From the NCBI GenBank assembly GCA_039707655.1, contig CM077665.1:293574205-293638204 (forward strand): a stretch of 64,000 bases of DNA, written 5' to 3'. Source of the stretch: Elymus sibiricus. Lineage: Eukaryota > Streptophyta > Magnoliopsida > Poales > Poaceae. Position numbers and translations under genes: made by a program. Of this stretch, positions 47,596-59,679 are shown in pieces (position 1 is the first letter of the stretch; the number at the start of each line of letters is the position of its first letter). The notes under the pieces are model-generated. The model did no database searches. It was given only the letters and a program-made list of their open reading frames with translations, and was not told the origin of the DNA.

Positions 47596-48330
47596 CTATC
47601 CCTCGCCGTCTGCAGGAAGGAGGCACTTCCTCATGTCAATGATCCTCCTGTACATCTCGTAGCTTGTGTATGTGTCCTTGGTCGTGTACTTGATGTGTTC
47701 TTCATCCAGTTTGTTCACCCAGGCCTTGTGCCAGGCAGACTTGTCCTTGTCGCACTCAGCCTTCATGTCTCTGTGGTACGAGTCGATGATGGCCGCGGTG
47801 AGGTCAACTAGGGATTCCTTCTGCTTCTTCTTCTTGCAGCCCGAGACCCAGTACTGACCTTCGATGTTGACAAGCTTGTGGCAAGACAAGCCCGAAGTCC
47901 TGAGCACCTTTAGATCGTTGGTGGTGTCCACTATTGTGAACATGTAGTCGGGGATGTTGACAAACCTGGCATAACGCTCACAAGGCCTTGTGGCCAGGCA
48001 GTAGTGGTAGACGTGCATGTGATGGCGCAAGCACAACTGGGCGACAACAACCATTTGATCATGCCCGGTACGACCGCCGGTGTAGTCGAGGTCTAAGTCG
48101 ACCACTTTGTACTTGTCATCCTCAGCAAGCAGCTGCTCCAACATGTTGATGGAGTTCACCACCACAACTGGGTCGTTGGTCTACATCACCGAGAGGTCCG
48201 TCTTCCTGATGTGGGTGTCCACTTTGACAATAGGGGCGAACTGCCGCTCGGCGCCGGCAGCAGCCATTGGATCCGCGCGGGAAGGTTGAAGCGATGAAGA
48301 GATGTATATCCTCTCCCTATTATTTGCCAT
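47596..48330 (-). pseudogene. DEDD/WRN-exonuclease-like protein carried by CACTA, one stop codon
   Basis: A 244-codon minus-strand frame from ATG (48330-48328) to the stop at 47596, broken only by TAG at 48181-48183 (codon 50). The part after the stop looks like a 3'-5' exonuclease fold of the DnaQ/WRN kind. A first motif VVDLDLDY (codons 76-83) gives D-x-D where the family has D-x-E. A middle motif is VDTTNDLKVL. A third, YTTKDTYTSYEMYRR, fits Y-x3-D. The length suits one exonuclease domain. The fold is my inference from motif spacing; with D for E in motif I and a premature stop, activity is doubtful. It may be a host-gene capture or CACTA accessory gene. A restart downstream of the TAG would need a non-ATG codon or Met63. 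Confidence 0.5.
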
Positions 48331-49137
48331 CGTGGGTGTGCTTCGTGTGTTGTGTGGTGCGATCAGAAGGTGGAAGATATGAAGGTAAATGGCCGCGAGA
48401 ATAAATTGCGCCGGATGGCCTGGAAATACGACATGTCCGCATGGCAGTTTTTGCAACGCTTAACTGCATCGTGGCGCCGGGTGTGGCGCAACCACATGCA
48501 TATGTCACTCCGAACGTACGTGATCGTTCGCGTGTGGAGGGATGCCGGCAGAGCGGGCACGCACGGACGCGAGCACAGCGCGTCGGGGCCACATCAACCG
48601 CCTCATGCGTAGATTAATTTGCGACGGTGCATACAGAACGACCGTTTGCTTTATAATAAAACATAAACTGTTTTTTATTATTACCCGTTTGTGTACTTGT
48701 CATATGTCCCACCTCAATCTCGTCTTGTTATCGCGTTGCCGCCCGAGGATTCCAGTGCACGCTTCGGGAGCACGCAGGTACCCGCGCAAGCTTTCCGCCC
48801 GGCTCGCCGAAATCCCCCAAACACCCAATGCTTCGGGAGCGCGCAACTTTTCTTTTCTGCTTCCCGTTCCCATGCAACCGCGTAGGAATGTGCGCAAGCT
48901 TCCCGCCCGACTCGCCTTGGCCGCCTGCTTTATAAACTCTCATGGCCGGCGTCTCCACATCGCATTCATCCCATCCCTGCCCGTAGCTTTCCCAGTTTGC
49001 TTCTCCCCAATCGCCAGTGGCACCTTTCTGTCGTCGTTGCTCCGCCACTCTGCCAGAGAGAAGTTCCAGCTGGGACGCTGCACCACGTCAGCGGCGCAAT
49101 ACCCGGAAGCGTGTAGTACATGTGGCGTCCTTGTTGG

Positions 49138-49643
49138 TTATGCGCACGTCACCCACCACACGCTGCTCCACATTTGCCCTAAGGCAGCTGCTGCCGGCGA
49201 CCGCCGTGGCCGCCACCCCATCGTCAGCCGCCGTTTTTGCCACCCCACCAGTGGCCTCCTTGGCTGCCACCACACCATCGTCTGCCTTGGCATCCACCCC
49301 ACGGTCAGCCACCGGGGCCATCACCCGCTCCGCCACCGTGGCCCGAAGGCGGGAGGAGGAGGCCGTCGCCGAAGCCCAGCCACTCGGCTTTTGCGTCAGC
49401 GGCCTAGCGCGCTACATCAACTTCCTACATGAGAAGGAGGAGCGCCAGGTCGAGCACGCAAAGAGGCTCACCGCCACCGTGGCAGCAGCAAACGTCGTAG
49501 GTGTGGCGCGGAATGAGGAGATCTACGCGGAGTCCCGCCGCTTCGAGGAGGTGCGTCAGGAGCGGCGGAGGGCAGCAGTGGCCGGCGATGAATTTGAATC
49601 CTCTATCTCGTCGGTAGGCTCCTCCTCCTCTTCCTCTTATTGA
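49138..49643 (+). CDS. Alanine-rich hypothetical protein carried by CACTA
   Basis: I do not recognise it. The frame is open from before 49017; the first ATG is at 49138, giving 168 residues to TGA 49641-49643. The N-terminal half is Ala/Thr/Ser/Pro-rich. The C-terminal half is charged and likely helical or coiled-coil (KEERQVEHAKRLTATVAAAN, EEIYAESRRFEEVRQERRR), and it ends in a serine run. It lies head-to-head with the exonuclease-like pseudogene. Its last ~80 bp and the 3' flank are duplicated at 52711-52924. GC content is much higher than in the surrounding sequence. Whether it is expressed is unknown. Confidence 0.35.
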
Positions 49644-49777
49644 ATGCGCTCGGCAGAGGAGAAGGCTGCCGGAGTAGCACAAAGCCCCTCCGGAGTAGTA
49701 TTTAGGGGCTATTTTGTTCAGTTCATCTAACTATAGATATGGTTCAACTGTCCAACCTACTTTAAATTAGCTAGTAC
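49565..49777 (+). repeat. Module A of a 213-bp direct duplication in CACTA
   Basis: Runs from gcggagggcagcagtggc to aaattagctagta. It includes the end of the Ala-rich frame and 3' flank and recurs at 52711-52924 with around 15 differences. The copies are 3.15 kb apart. Confidence 0.85.
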
Positions 49778-52710
49778 TAGTAAACGTGCACGTGCAACGC
49801 ACGTGTAGACTAATGAACAAATTTTTATCATACAAAATTTATATAAAGATTTCTTTCTCGACTTTCAAGCTAGCTAATGTGTACAAATGATTTTTAGTAC
49901 GTCACCAAATAACAAATGTCATTTATTAGAATTTGCTTTGCACTGGAACTGGGTAGGGAAGCAGGAATAGAATCATAGTGCAAGTATCCACAAATTCTGA
50001 TTCAGGCTTGTTAGAGATGACACAACATCAACATAAGGGTTATGTTCTTTTATAGGATAGGGAAGCAGGAATAGTATAGTAATCGTGCACGTGCAATGCA
50101 CGTAATAATTAATATAACCTTCGCAAACATAAAAAAAAGACTAAATTGAACTTCTAACTTGATTTGTCAAAATTGTCGATACAATGGTACAAATGTACAA
50201 TAAGAAGGTGAGTTCATACAACATCCCTCAGGATTCTCTTCAGCTGGCATGTAAAAAAATCATGCTTGGTATGGATGAGATCATGGATGTAACACAGACC
50301 TTCAAGCAAGGAGGGCCGCATGACAATGATAGATGGCAGTCTGTCCCTGTGGTGTGTGGATATCTTATACCGTAAACCTGAATAATTAAAAAGGGGAATG
50401 AAAACATCAACCTCAATGCATAAATTATGTGCCATGTGAAGTTTCAAGTCTGCTTATGCTCGAGTCCAAAACAAGGCCTTACTAATCACCTCAAACCAAA
50501 ATGATGCTAGTTGTTTGGAGTCCAGGATTCAATTCACCTTAAACATAAACTATCGTTGTAGTGCAACACAACGGAATAAATTTATCTTCAAAATGTTGGG
50601 AGAGAAATGAACTTGTGGAAACTGAGCCATGTCATGTTTATTTCTTCTCGGATCATGGAAAATGGTTGGGTGGGGTCGCCTTACAAGTAACTTCATAAAA
50701 GAATGAGAGTGTCAAACAATTCAGCCTCCAGAGATACCATCCTACTCATCAAATGAAAATATTACATGCGAGCCAAATTTGGACATTTTGAGTAATAATA
50801 ATGGTAAAGACAACGGAGGAAGCATAGGTGAATGCCCCAAGCAAAAAAAGCTAACAATAGTTATAAGATAGTGACATCTACAATAGCAGTACATATTACT
50901 TCAGTAGCAGCAGCATTGCACCATAAGGACAAAGGAAGTAAATCATAGGACAAATTGTGTATGTTGATATTCAGTATATGTAGATAAAAGTACTCAATAT
51001 AACTACCAAGTAGTCAACGGATAACAATATCCTTATTGAGAAGCTATTGACTGTTTTTATTCTATCTTGACATCTACATTGATCTAGAATGCATTTTTGC
51101 CTGATAAAATTAATAAGATCGGCCGAACTGAACCGGCTTGCATGCTACCATCACAACAATTAACCTAGATGTAACACTATGTAGAAAATTCATAGGGATC
51201 GGGCAAATGGAAGTTCTACATATTGCTTTTCTTTCGTAGGTCTCACAATAATTAACCTGAATGATAAGCCTCGCTTTCAGTAGAAGTTGTACAGATTGCT
51301 TTGCTTTAGAAAGTCTCATGTATGATTGCTTACATAAGGTCATCAGACATAACTATTCAGTGTTATGGTGATGAAATAAAATATCACATAAGTTGTTGGA
51401 GCTCAGTCGATTTCCCACGCCATCGTACTGTGAAATTCTTGATGCCTGTGCTGCCACGGATCAACACAAAGACATACAAATCAAATAGTTGTTCTAATTA
51501 AAAATGTGCGTCAAATATGACAAGACGTGGTTTCAATTCATGGACAAATTGATTATCTTTCCTACTTATTTCGTCTTAGGAAATCATGTTATCTCTTTAA
51601 CCCCTCCCCCCTTGCGACATTTCTTTCTCCTTACCCTTCCTTTCCCTTCACCCTTTTCACACTGCCGCAAGCAGGCCCTCTTCAAAATCTTGTATTTTCA
51701 TTTATTATATTATTGATTTTCAAAATATTATTTTGATCTCGTTTTTGGCGGTCAATATTTCAATGGAAATTTAAGAAGTACCTTTCACTACTAACTGAAA
51801 ATAAACATTAACTCCGATGAGTATAGAAACAAAAGAACAAAACCTTATTTTCTAAAACCGTAGACCCTCTCAAACAACATATACTACTCCCAAACCCCAA
51901 AGAAAGACCTATGAAAGAGGTATGGTTCATGCCAAACATTTGACCATTAGGACACTTTCATAAAAAGTTATTTTTGTATCCGTCCAATGACTTGGAGGAG
52001 CATCTTGCGTTCAAGCACTTTTCTATGAACGGGAAGCTGAGTTCAATGCTATCTGCTTCCTTCTCATGAGAACTCTTGACCTCCTTGAGAATAAAGAAAA
52101 GCTTGACAAACGATGATCTGTGTGAGCTCTTTGCACCCCCTGCCTTCATTGCAGACAAATATAAACTAAAAATTTAGAGACAGGATGTCTGCAACGTTAG
52201 TTTAGCTCTTACAGCTAAAAAAGCATATGATTTGATCACCTCCAAGTTTTAGCTTTACCTTTGAGCCTTAGACATGCTTTCTGATTTTATAAAGTCGCTG
52301 ATAAAAGCTCCAAGCATGACGGAAAATTGAGAGCGGTGTGATGAGTTAGGACTGGCTTGAACATTCAATAGGACAACCAACACGAAAACTATGATGACAT
52401 ACTCCCATCACACGACATATGTAAATGTGAGCATTATTTAGGTTCTCAACATCTATCTCTCATGCTCTTCCGGTTTCTTTTCTCCTATCCAAGTGTCTCA
52501 TTGCCAATCTATAAAAAAATAGCAGCTTCCAACAGAGATGGGGCCTCGGTCAGCGACGCGACAGGAGCGGACATCAGCCTTCATGTACTTGTTAAGCTTG
52601 ATATCGACCGACGACTAGCTTTATTGATGGCAGTAGGCCGTGAGAAGACATCACACACTCTGGCTCACCAGATGCCGACTCACCACTGGAGTAATTCTGC
52701 ACACATGATG
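49778..52710. other. AT-rich unassigned interval between duplicated modules
   Basis: About 2.9 kb without a recognised domain. Near its left edge and again near 50086 there is the motif cgtgcacgtgcaa(c/t)gcacgt, and tagggaagcaggaatag occurs at about 49956 and 50057. On the minus strand 51958-52158 encodes a 66-residue frame (FVKLFFILKEVKSSHEKEAD) that could be an exon fragment; I cannot assign it. It may be an insertion, a captured gene piece or the product of the duplication that made modules A and B. Confidence 0.4.
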
Positions 52711-52924
52711 GCGGAGGGCAGCAGTGGCCGGCGACGAATACGACTCCTCCATCTCGTCGGTAGGCTCCTCTACCTCTTCCTCTTACTGAACGCGCTTGGC
52801 AGAGGAGAAGGCTGCTGGAAGTAGCACAAAGCCCCTCCGGAGTAGTATTTAGGGGCTATTTTGTTCAGTTCATCTAACTATAGATATGGTTCAACTGTCC
52901 AACCTACTTTAAATGAGCTAGTAT
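52711..52924 (+). repeat. Module B of the direct duplication in CACTA
   Basis: Second copy of 49565-49777. Here the reading frame differs (52462-52824 frame) and the upstream Ala-rich segment is absent, so it is a truncated duplicate. Confidence 0.85.
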
Positions 52925-53187
52925 ATATAGTTGAACTAGCTATTTCAGTACGTGGTTGGCAACAAATGGGGAAAACTTTGTTCGATTCATTTGTCAAGTT
53001 AAACAATTTTGTACAAATACCAATGCTTAGTCCATGAATGAAATCTATGTTTACTGAATTTCAGTTGCAAAAGTGCACCGTAATAGTGATTTTGTTCCTG
53101 GAAAATTTGACAAATGTCAGTGTTTCCAATTTGACAAATGACAATTTACCCAATATGACAGATTCAAATCTTGCCTGTCTGCTGCTG

Positions 53188-53474
53188 CCAATGCATCGAT
53201 CGGTGCTTAGATGGATTGCTTAGTGTATTAAATGTCTTAGCAACTCAAGTCCATAATGCAGTGTTGCTAAGCTCCCTTCATTTAATGATTTAGCAACTAA
53301 ACTCTTGGATGCATTGGTGAGTTTCCTTAATTTAAGTGTTTTGCCAAGGTTCACGCGCTTGGCATTGTTTCTTCATGTGATCACCAAACTCATATCTCTT
53401 TTCTTAATTACCTTCGCACATCAGATTTTTTGCATACATGGCAACCTTAGCAACAATACAAGGTGGAGCATTGG
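53188..53474. repeat. Possible MITE with CCAATGC/GCATTGG ends
   Basis: A 287-bp AT-rich segment has short inverted ends CCAATGC (53188-53194) and GCATTGG (53468-53474) and internal motifs ttagcaact repeated around 53235 and 53289. I could not find a clear target duplication, so this is tentative. Confidence 0.25.
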
Positions 53475-53929
53475 GAAGGGCAAACGGGTCATCATTCACA
53501 ACCGTTTGCGATGACGCAACGAAAAAATTACATCGCGCCATATTTTCGCTTGGTTTAGTAGGGAAGGAACCATGGCCCTCGGTCTGCATACGGGTATTCA
53601 GTCTGAAACGTCTTTGATGGCTGGCAAAGGACATGCCTCCCCGATGAGTGTGCGGAGGACACTGCTTGCACGCCACCCATCTACTCAAACACCTGTCCGC
53701 ACGCTACCTCCTTGCCAGTACAGAGTGCGACACGTGGCAGCACATAAATGGTCAGTAGAATGTCCACGAATTATAAATAATGCGCTCGTTTGCGATGTTA
53801 ACGAGACAGATTTTTGTTCCAAAATGCCTTTGTTGGCTATTAATAATGCTTGCTCCTTCTCTGAAAGTGGACACGAAAAATACCACAACATATTTGTGCT
53901 TTATATGACGAGGCCCTGCCCAACATAGA

Positions 53930-56060
53930 CCTTGTGATTGTAGTTCATTTTTGAATTATGTACATTAAATGCACATAAAACGCAATTAGTGTATAGAAAA
54001 GCCATACAAACCCTTAATAATTTCATATTTTTGCACTACACACCTATTGGTTTATGTTGTTTCTAGAAAAAAAATCAAGGAGAGAAGAGGCATCGGATGT
54101 CGTTTCACTCGTAGATGTGGCATGCATATGTTCCCTATCGGAACCACGTAGCTTATTGTGTGAGAAGCTCCTGTTTGTAAGAGGGTTGTGACAAAACATG
54201 TCCAAGTTGGTATTATTTTTACCACGGAATATATGTGCCTTGTCATGACACCATTCCAAGTTTCATGAATTTCTCATGAGTTTTGGATTTACAAGAATTT
54301 AAAAACCAAGTTTCTCGATGTTTGTGGTCGAGCCAAGATGCTGAGATGTTTGAAATTCATTCCCACTTCTTGCATGTGACCTAACACATGCATCCAGGGA
54401 CATATATATGATTTTTTAACCCATTTTGGTGCACCGGACCTTGTGATTGTAGATCAAATTTGAATTATGCACATTAAATAATGCACAGAAAACTCAATTA
54501 ATGTATTTAAAAGCCAGATGATCCCTTAATTTATTCATATACTTGCACTTCACACCTACATGTCTTTGTTGTTTTTACAAAAACAAATAGAGAAGAGGCA
54601 TCGAATGTATTTTCGCCCACAGATGTGACGTGCATATATAATGTTCCCTATCGAAACCACAATGCTTCTTGTGAGGAGCGCCAATTTGTAAGGGGCTTGT
54701 GCAAGAACATTTTCAAGTTCGTATTTTTTTTACCATGGCATATGTGTGCCCTTATCATGACACCATGCCAAGTTTCATGAATTTATGACGAGTTTTGGAT
54801 TTACGGGAATTTGAAAACCAAGTATCTCAATGTTTGTGGCCGAGCCAACAAACAATCAGATGTTAGAAATCCATTCCCATTTCTTGCATGGAACCTAAAC
54901 ATGCATCTAGGGAATGGTATATGATTTTTTCAACCTATTTTCATGCACTGGACCTTGTGATTGTAGTTCAAATTTGAATTATGCACATTAAACGGCTAGA
55001 AAACTCAATTAATGTATTAAATAGGTCACACGAACCCTAGAAATAAATCCATAGTTTGGCCTGACTATCATGTTGCTCTATGGTGACTCTAGAAATAAAT
55101 TCAAGGGAAGAAGAGACAGCGGATGTTGTTTCGCACATAAAAGGTGAACTTTCCCTATTGGAACACACGACTTTCTTGCGAGAATATCCGGTTTGTAAGA
55201 GGCTTTGTGCCAAAACTTGTCCAAAATTGGGCATTTTTTACCACAACACACACAATAGGGCAATTGATGACACCATGCCCACATTTCATGAATTTCTGTC
55301 AAGGTTTGCATTTACATGAATTTAAAAACTAAGTTTCCCAATGTTTGCGGTCGAGCCAAGAAGATGAGATGTTTGAAATTCTTTCCCATTTCTTGTGTGG
55401 GACCTAAACATGCACCCAGGGAAACGTATATGATTTTTCGACCTATTTTCATGCGTTGGACCTTCTGATTGTTGTTCAAATTTGAATTATCACATTAAAT
55501 GCCTAGAAAACTCAATTAATGTATTAAAAAGGCCAAACGAACTCTGTCAAATTCCATTATTTAGCACAACACAATCATGTTGCTCTATGGTGACTCTAGA
55601 AATAAATTCAAGGTGAGAAGAGACATCGGATGTTGTTTCGCACATAAAAGGTGAACTTCACTATCGGAACCACATGGCTTCTTGTGAGAACGTTCGGTTT
55701 GTAAGAGGTTTGTGCCAAACTTGTCCCGAATTGGACATTTTTTACCACAACACACATGAGCCATGACATGACACCATGCAAAGTTTCATGAATTTCTGAT
55801 GATATTTGGATTTACTGGAATTTGAAAATACGAATTCTCAAAATCTACGGCCGAGCTAAAATATCGAGAGATTTGGAATTCATTTAATTTCCGTTTCTTG
55901 CATGGGACCAAAACATGTAGCCGGTGACACATAGATGATTTTCAACCCATTCAGGTGCACTCTAGTATGTGCTTAACTGCGGTTCATATTTGAACTATGC
56001 ACATGAAATGTCTAAAAATTCTTTAAATGTTTAAAAAGGCCTAAACAACCCTGAATAATT
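53930..56060 (+). repeat. Tandem array of ~510-bp units in CACTA
   Basis: Units start near 53930, 54439, 54953 and 55461, each with CCTT(G/C)TGATTGTAGTTC-like sequence and TTGAATTATGCACATTAAA. A fifth, partial copy starts about 55966. The periods are about 509, 514, 508 and 505 bp. Each unit also holds a GGATTTAC-GAATTT block, a TTTGTGGTCGAGCCAA-like block and CATGCA(T/C)CNAGGGA. The copies are well diverged with small indels, so the array is old. No frame is conserved between units. Confidence 0.88.
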
Positions 56061-56363
56061 CCATATTTAAAAGACACTCCTATAGTTGCACGTTCACTGT
56101 AGTTAAATGTTATTACAATCCAAACACCTTCAATTGCCGATGTAACTTCATTTTTTATTTCAAAACAATATGAAAATCAAGTACATCGCAAACAGTTCTT
56201 GATCATGAAACGTGTGTGATGTTGTATAAAATATCTAGGGCCAATCCTCATATAAGGCTTAGGCCGGAAGCTTCATCGGCTACAGTCCACCGCCGGCGCA
56301 TCAACCACACAGTTACAATTGTTCCCCAAGAGCACTATAATACTCAAACGTCGCCGGTGAAAG

Positions 56364-56954
56364 ATGGGGACGTGGATCCGCATCGTGAGGGCAATTTCAG
56401 CAACCCACTCCGGCCTGGGCACGGCTGCATCAACCATGAACGCGTTCACAACATCTTTTAGCGCGGCCGCAAGCTCCGATAGGGTGGTTGCAGCCGCCGA
56501 AAGGGCCGCAGCTGCATCTGAGATGCAGGCAGCAACATCCGCGACTGGAATAGCAAATGGTGAGAACGGCACAGGCCCTGATGGCGGCTGCCCACGCCTA
56601 TGCTGAGGCCGCCCCTCCTAGCTCATGTCGGTCACGGCATAAATAGCAGCGGCATTCTCCGACACCGGTCGGCAACCTACGTCCAAAGAGTTGGCAATCG
56701 CCGAGAGCGCTCGGGCAGCCGTCCACTCATCGGCAGCCTTCCTTGCCGAGATGGAGGCCATCAATGCCCGGATCGTGGCCGCCCACACCCAGCTCATGGC
56801 GGCCTTTTCCAAAGAGATGGCGGATGCGAACTACAAGATGCTTGCTGAGTGTGTGGCGATGGATGCCATGGAGCCCCTTCCCCTGGAGGTCGTCAAGCGC
56901 GAGCTGGTCATGGAGGATGTGGCGGAGATCGACGAGCGTCTGGCAGAACATTAG
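56364..56954 (+). pseudogene. Alanine-rich frame carried by CACTA, with stops
   Basis: One frame from ATG 56364 to TAG 56952-56954 is broken by TGA at 56604-56606, TAG near 56619 and TAA near 56640. The N-terminal part is Ala/Ser-rich (AAAERAAAASEMQAATSATG). The C-terminal part is helical and charged (EMEAINARIVAAHTQLMAAF, KRELVMEDVAEIDERLAEH). It resembles in composition the 49138-49643 product. Unrecognised family; likely a decayed accessory gene of CACTA elements. Confidence 0.4.
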
Positions 56955-57710
56955 TCTTTGTTTAGAGCGCCGGTCTTTTGTTAGAGTAATGTTGAGGTCA
57001 ACCAGCTCTGTTTAATTGCTCGCTTAAGTAAGTGCGAGCTGTGGTGTAGGCTCTTTTTTGTAGTACGCAAATTATCAATTGATGTTAAATTATGCGACGA
57101 CGTGGATGACCACTGTAACCAGTGAAATTCGGACAAAAAATTTGCCGTCATATCCCCTTTCCGTCTTCCAATTGAAAATGAAATTCAAGTTCATTACACA
57201 CAATTTGTTGGCACAAACCGTGTGCAATGTAGTACCCAAGCTTACGTCAGAAGCTTGGAGACAAAATTTTGCACATCCAAGTTCATCACACACGGGGTAT
57301 AACACATGTTTCGTCTGTGATGTGTTGATATTGAAAACTATTCTAAAAAATTTGCACGTTCAAGATCATCACACATGGGGTATAGCACAGGCTTCATTTA
57401 TAATGTTTTGATATCGCACATGGTTCTGAATAAGGGACTTTGCCCGATGGTGCTTTCCGCGCTAGTTTTTCGTTGCACCGAATGAAAATATTGGTCTGCC
57501 GTGGAAATATCTACCTCCATCACCCCCAGGTACCAATCAGAAGCCACATTTTCCCCTTTTCCTCGACCATTCCTAGTTCAAACCTTCACTGCTTGCTTGC
57601 AGCGCCACCTCCTCGCCGGTGACGCTCCTGCCTGCCGCTCGGCCTCGTCCATCTAGTCAGGTAATCGACACCTCCCCAATACCCCCTCAACCCCTCCTCC
57701 TCCATCCCAC

Positions 57711-58205
57711 TTGGACCGACCACCGGCGCGACACCTTCCACCCAAATCACCGCCCCATCGTCCAAATAATCGACGCCGAAAGCCATGGTGCACGCAGTAT
57801 AGCAAGGATCTCAAAGTGTATTTGGCAGCGGAGAAGGAAATCGCACCTGCACGCGCAGATGAGGTAGCGATGGCTGCCATGCGTGCCGACCCCCAGATCT
57901 TGGAGGACCACCTCGCCATCGAGGCCAATGTCGACGCCTCACGCGCTGAAGCCGCCACACGGTTGGCTGTTATAAACGACAACTCGTGGACTTTTGTCGA
58001 GGGCACCACCGGTGCGTTCGACGAAGACTTCGATGTGTTTTCTTAGCGTGCCCGTGTTTACCTCAACTCCGGAGCCAGCATGTAGGTGTCAAGGTACGAT
58101 CAGGCCACTCACCACTATGAGGGGTGCACCCACGGTGTGGAGGCCATGTCATCTTCCAAGTTGAAGGAGCCCATCATCATCGATATCTCCGACGATGAGG
58201 AATAG
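57711..58205 (+). pseudogene. Frame ending in a SUMO-interaction-like motif, with stops
   Basis: From ATG 57711 the frame runs to TAG 58203-58205, with in-frame TAG at 58044-58046 and 58083-58085. The middle is Ala/Glu-rich and helical (AAEKEIAPARADEVAMAAMR). The C-terminus is KEPIIIDISDDEE, a hydrophobic run followed by acids as in SUMO-interaction motifs. No other domain is seen. Its promoter-like region from 57420 is C-rich. Unassigned; possibly the 5' part of the same captured gene as the B3-like exons downstream. Confidence 0.35.
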
Positions 58206-58859
58206 CTTGTTTTTCTTAGCTTTATCACTAAGGACCTACGTTCACCTAGCTAGCTATGCCGGTTTAGCATGTTTCATTTACCTGTTGTGTGTGCCTCTAC
58301 TGCCTTTCTTTTAGAAATTCTAGTGAAATGTCCAATGTAATGCTACTTGCAACCTGACCTTCTAGTATGTTTTATTGTGCAATGTGGTGCTTAGTTAACT
58401 GTTTCGTTCATTCGTTGTGGTGATCATTTAACTATTTAGTTCGATTCTGCAATGTTATGTTCGATTGTTGTTGGTACAATTTTGTATTGTTATGCATGTG
58501 ATGAATAAATCGAATTTAGATGTACTAAATACATGTGAAACATATAGAATTGCTATATTTCCTAGTTCTTAGCACGCTTGGTTTAGATAACTGGCTTTTC
58601 CATGTGGCTCGAATTAATCTGTTCGATCTGCAATGTGTTTATTTTTCATTAACATATTTCACTGATAGTATGCCAGATATCACTTATAACCTGATCAATG
58701 TCTATCTTCAATATGTTGCAGAGGGAAACAATGGGGGACACTAAAGTTTACCATCGAGGTTTGCACATCCATGGTCGTTTGGCTAATAGCACATTATTGT
58801 GCAATTGCAAGAAACATTGTAATATTAATATTTTTAATAATTTCTGCTTGCACATGTAG

Positions 58860-59376
58860 GACCCACTGTAAGAAGTTTAGACCCACTGTTCGACCCTTTT
58901 TGCATGTGGGGGAAATGAGGTGTCCTTGAATATCAGTCAAATCCAGAAACTCAGAAAGATTGTTAAGATAAAGAAACAAGCTACGAAAAACAACAAGGTG
59001 TTTGTCTGCACAATGAAGAAGAGATTAGTCAACTATAGTATGGTACCATTTCTTTCACCTTGTCCTTTCCCCTTTGCGCCATTTCAAATTTTAGAAAAGA
59101 TATTTATGCATATGTTTATTTTCAGTTCTTTTCAAGGCAGTTCATCGATGATTATGTCTCAACCACCTGTATGATCAAGAGGCGAGGAAGGTATTCATAC
59201 AACACCCACGGTATAATCTTGAAGTCTTCCTCAAGAGGACGAAGGATGGGCGGGCAATCATCCACAGGCACTGGCCTAAAGTTGCGAGGACCTTCAACAT
59301 CATTGAAGGCTCAATATTCTCCTTCCGCTTCAACAGTTTTCTAGATGAGACTCATCTGTCTATTTACCGTCTATGA
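58860..59376 (+). pseudogene. B3-domain-like DNA-binding protein remnant carried by CACTA
   Basis: Exon-like blocks begin after an AG at 58858-58859: THCKKFRPTVRPFLHVG, then after a frameshift near 58910 SLNISQIQKLRKIVKIKK. A GT donor fits at 59043, and an acceptor AG somewhere in 59125-59140. The next block starts FIDDYVS and shifts frame near 59165. The 59167-59376 frame then gives LYDQEARKVFIQHPRYNLEV, IIHRHWPKVARTFNIIEGSI, FSFRF and LSIYRL before TGA 59374-59376. The W-x-x-VA and EGSIFSFRF pattern resembles the second half of plant B3 domains. B3 proteins are plant transcription factors. With two frameshifts this copy is dead. The family call is an inference. Confidence 0.45.
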
Positions 59377-59679
59377 TGATACTTCATTTCCAAATGTTTT
59401 AGATGTTGCATTTGAAACTTTGTCATGTTGTGCAATTGGGTAGCTAGGCAGCATATGCCTATATGATGTCATACCCTGATGTAATTCGAAATCGCGGTTG
59501 CCGTACTACCAATAAGAAATATATTCTGTGCTTGATATGAAATGTTAACTTTATTACTAAATGGATTATAAACAATAGAGCAATTAGGCTAATTATTGGG
59601 GTTCCTATTGCAGATGGTTTCTTAGACTACATCGTGGGCGATGACCTCAACAAACCCACATTGTTTCTAGAAAGTTGGC

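Noticed and set aside
48542..49432. 296-codon plus-strand frame overlapping the Ala-rich frame
   Set aside because: Overlaps in another phase with the more protein-like 49138-49643 frame; basic, His/Arg/Cys-rich composition typical of a shadow frame.
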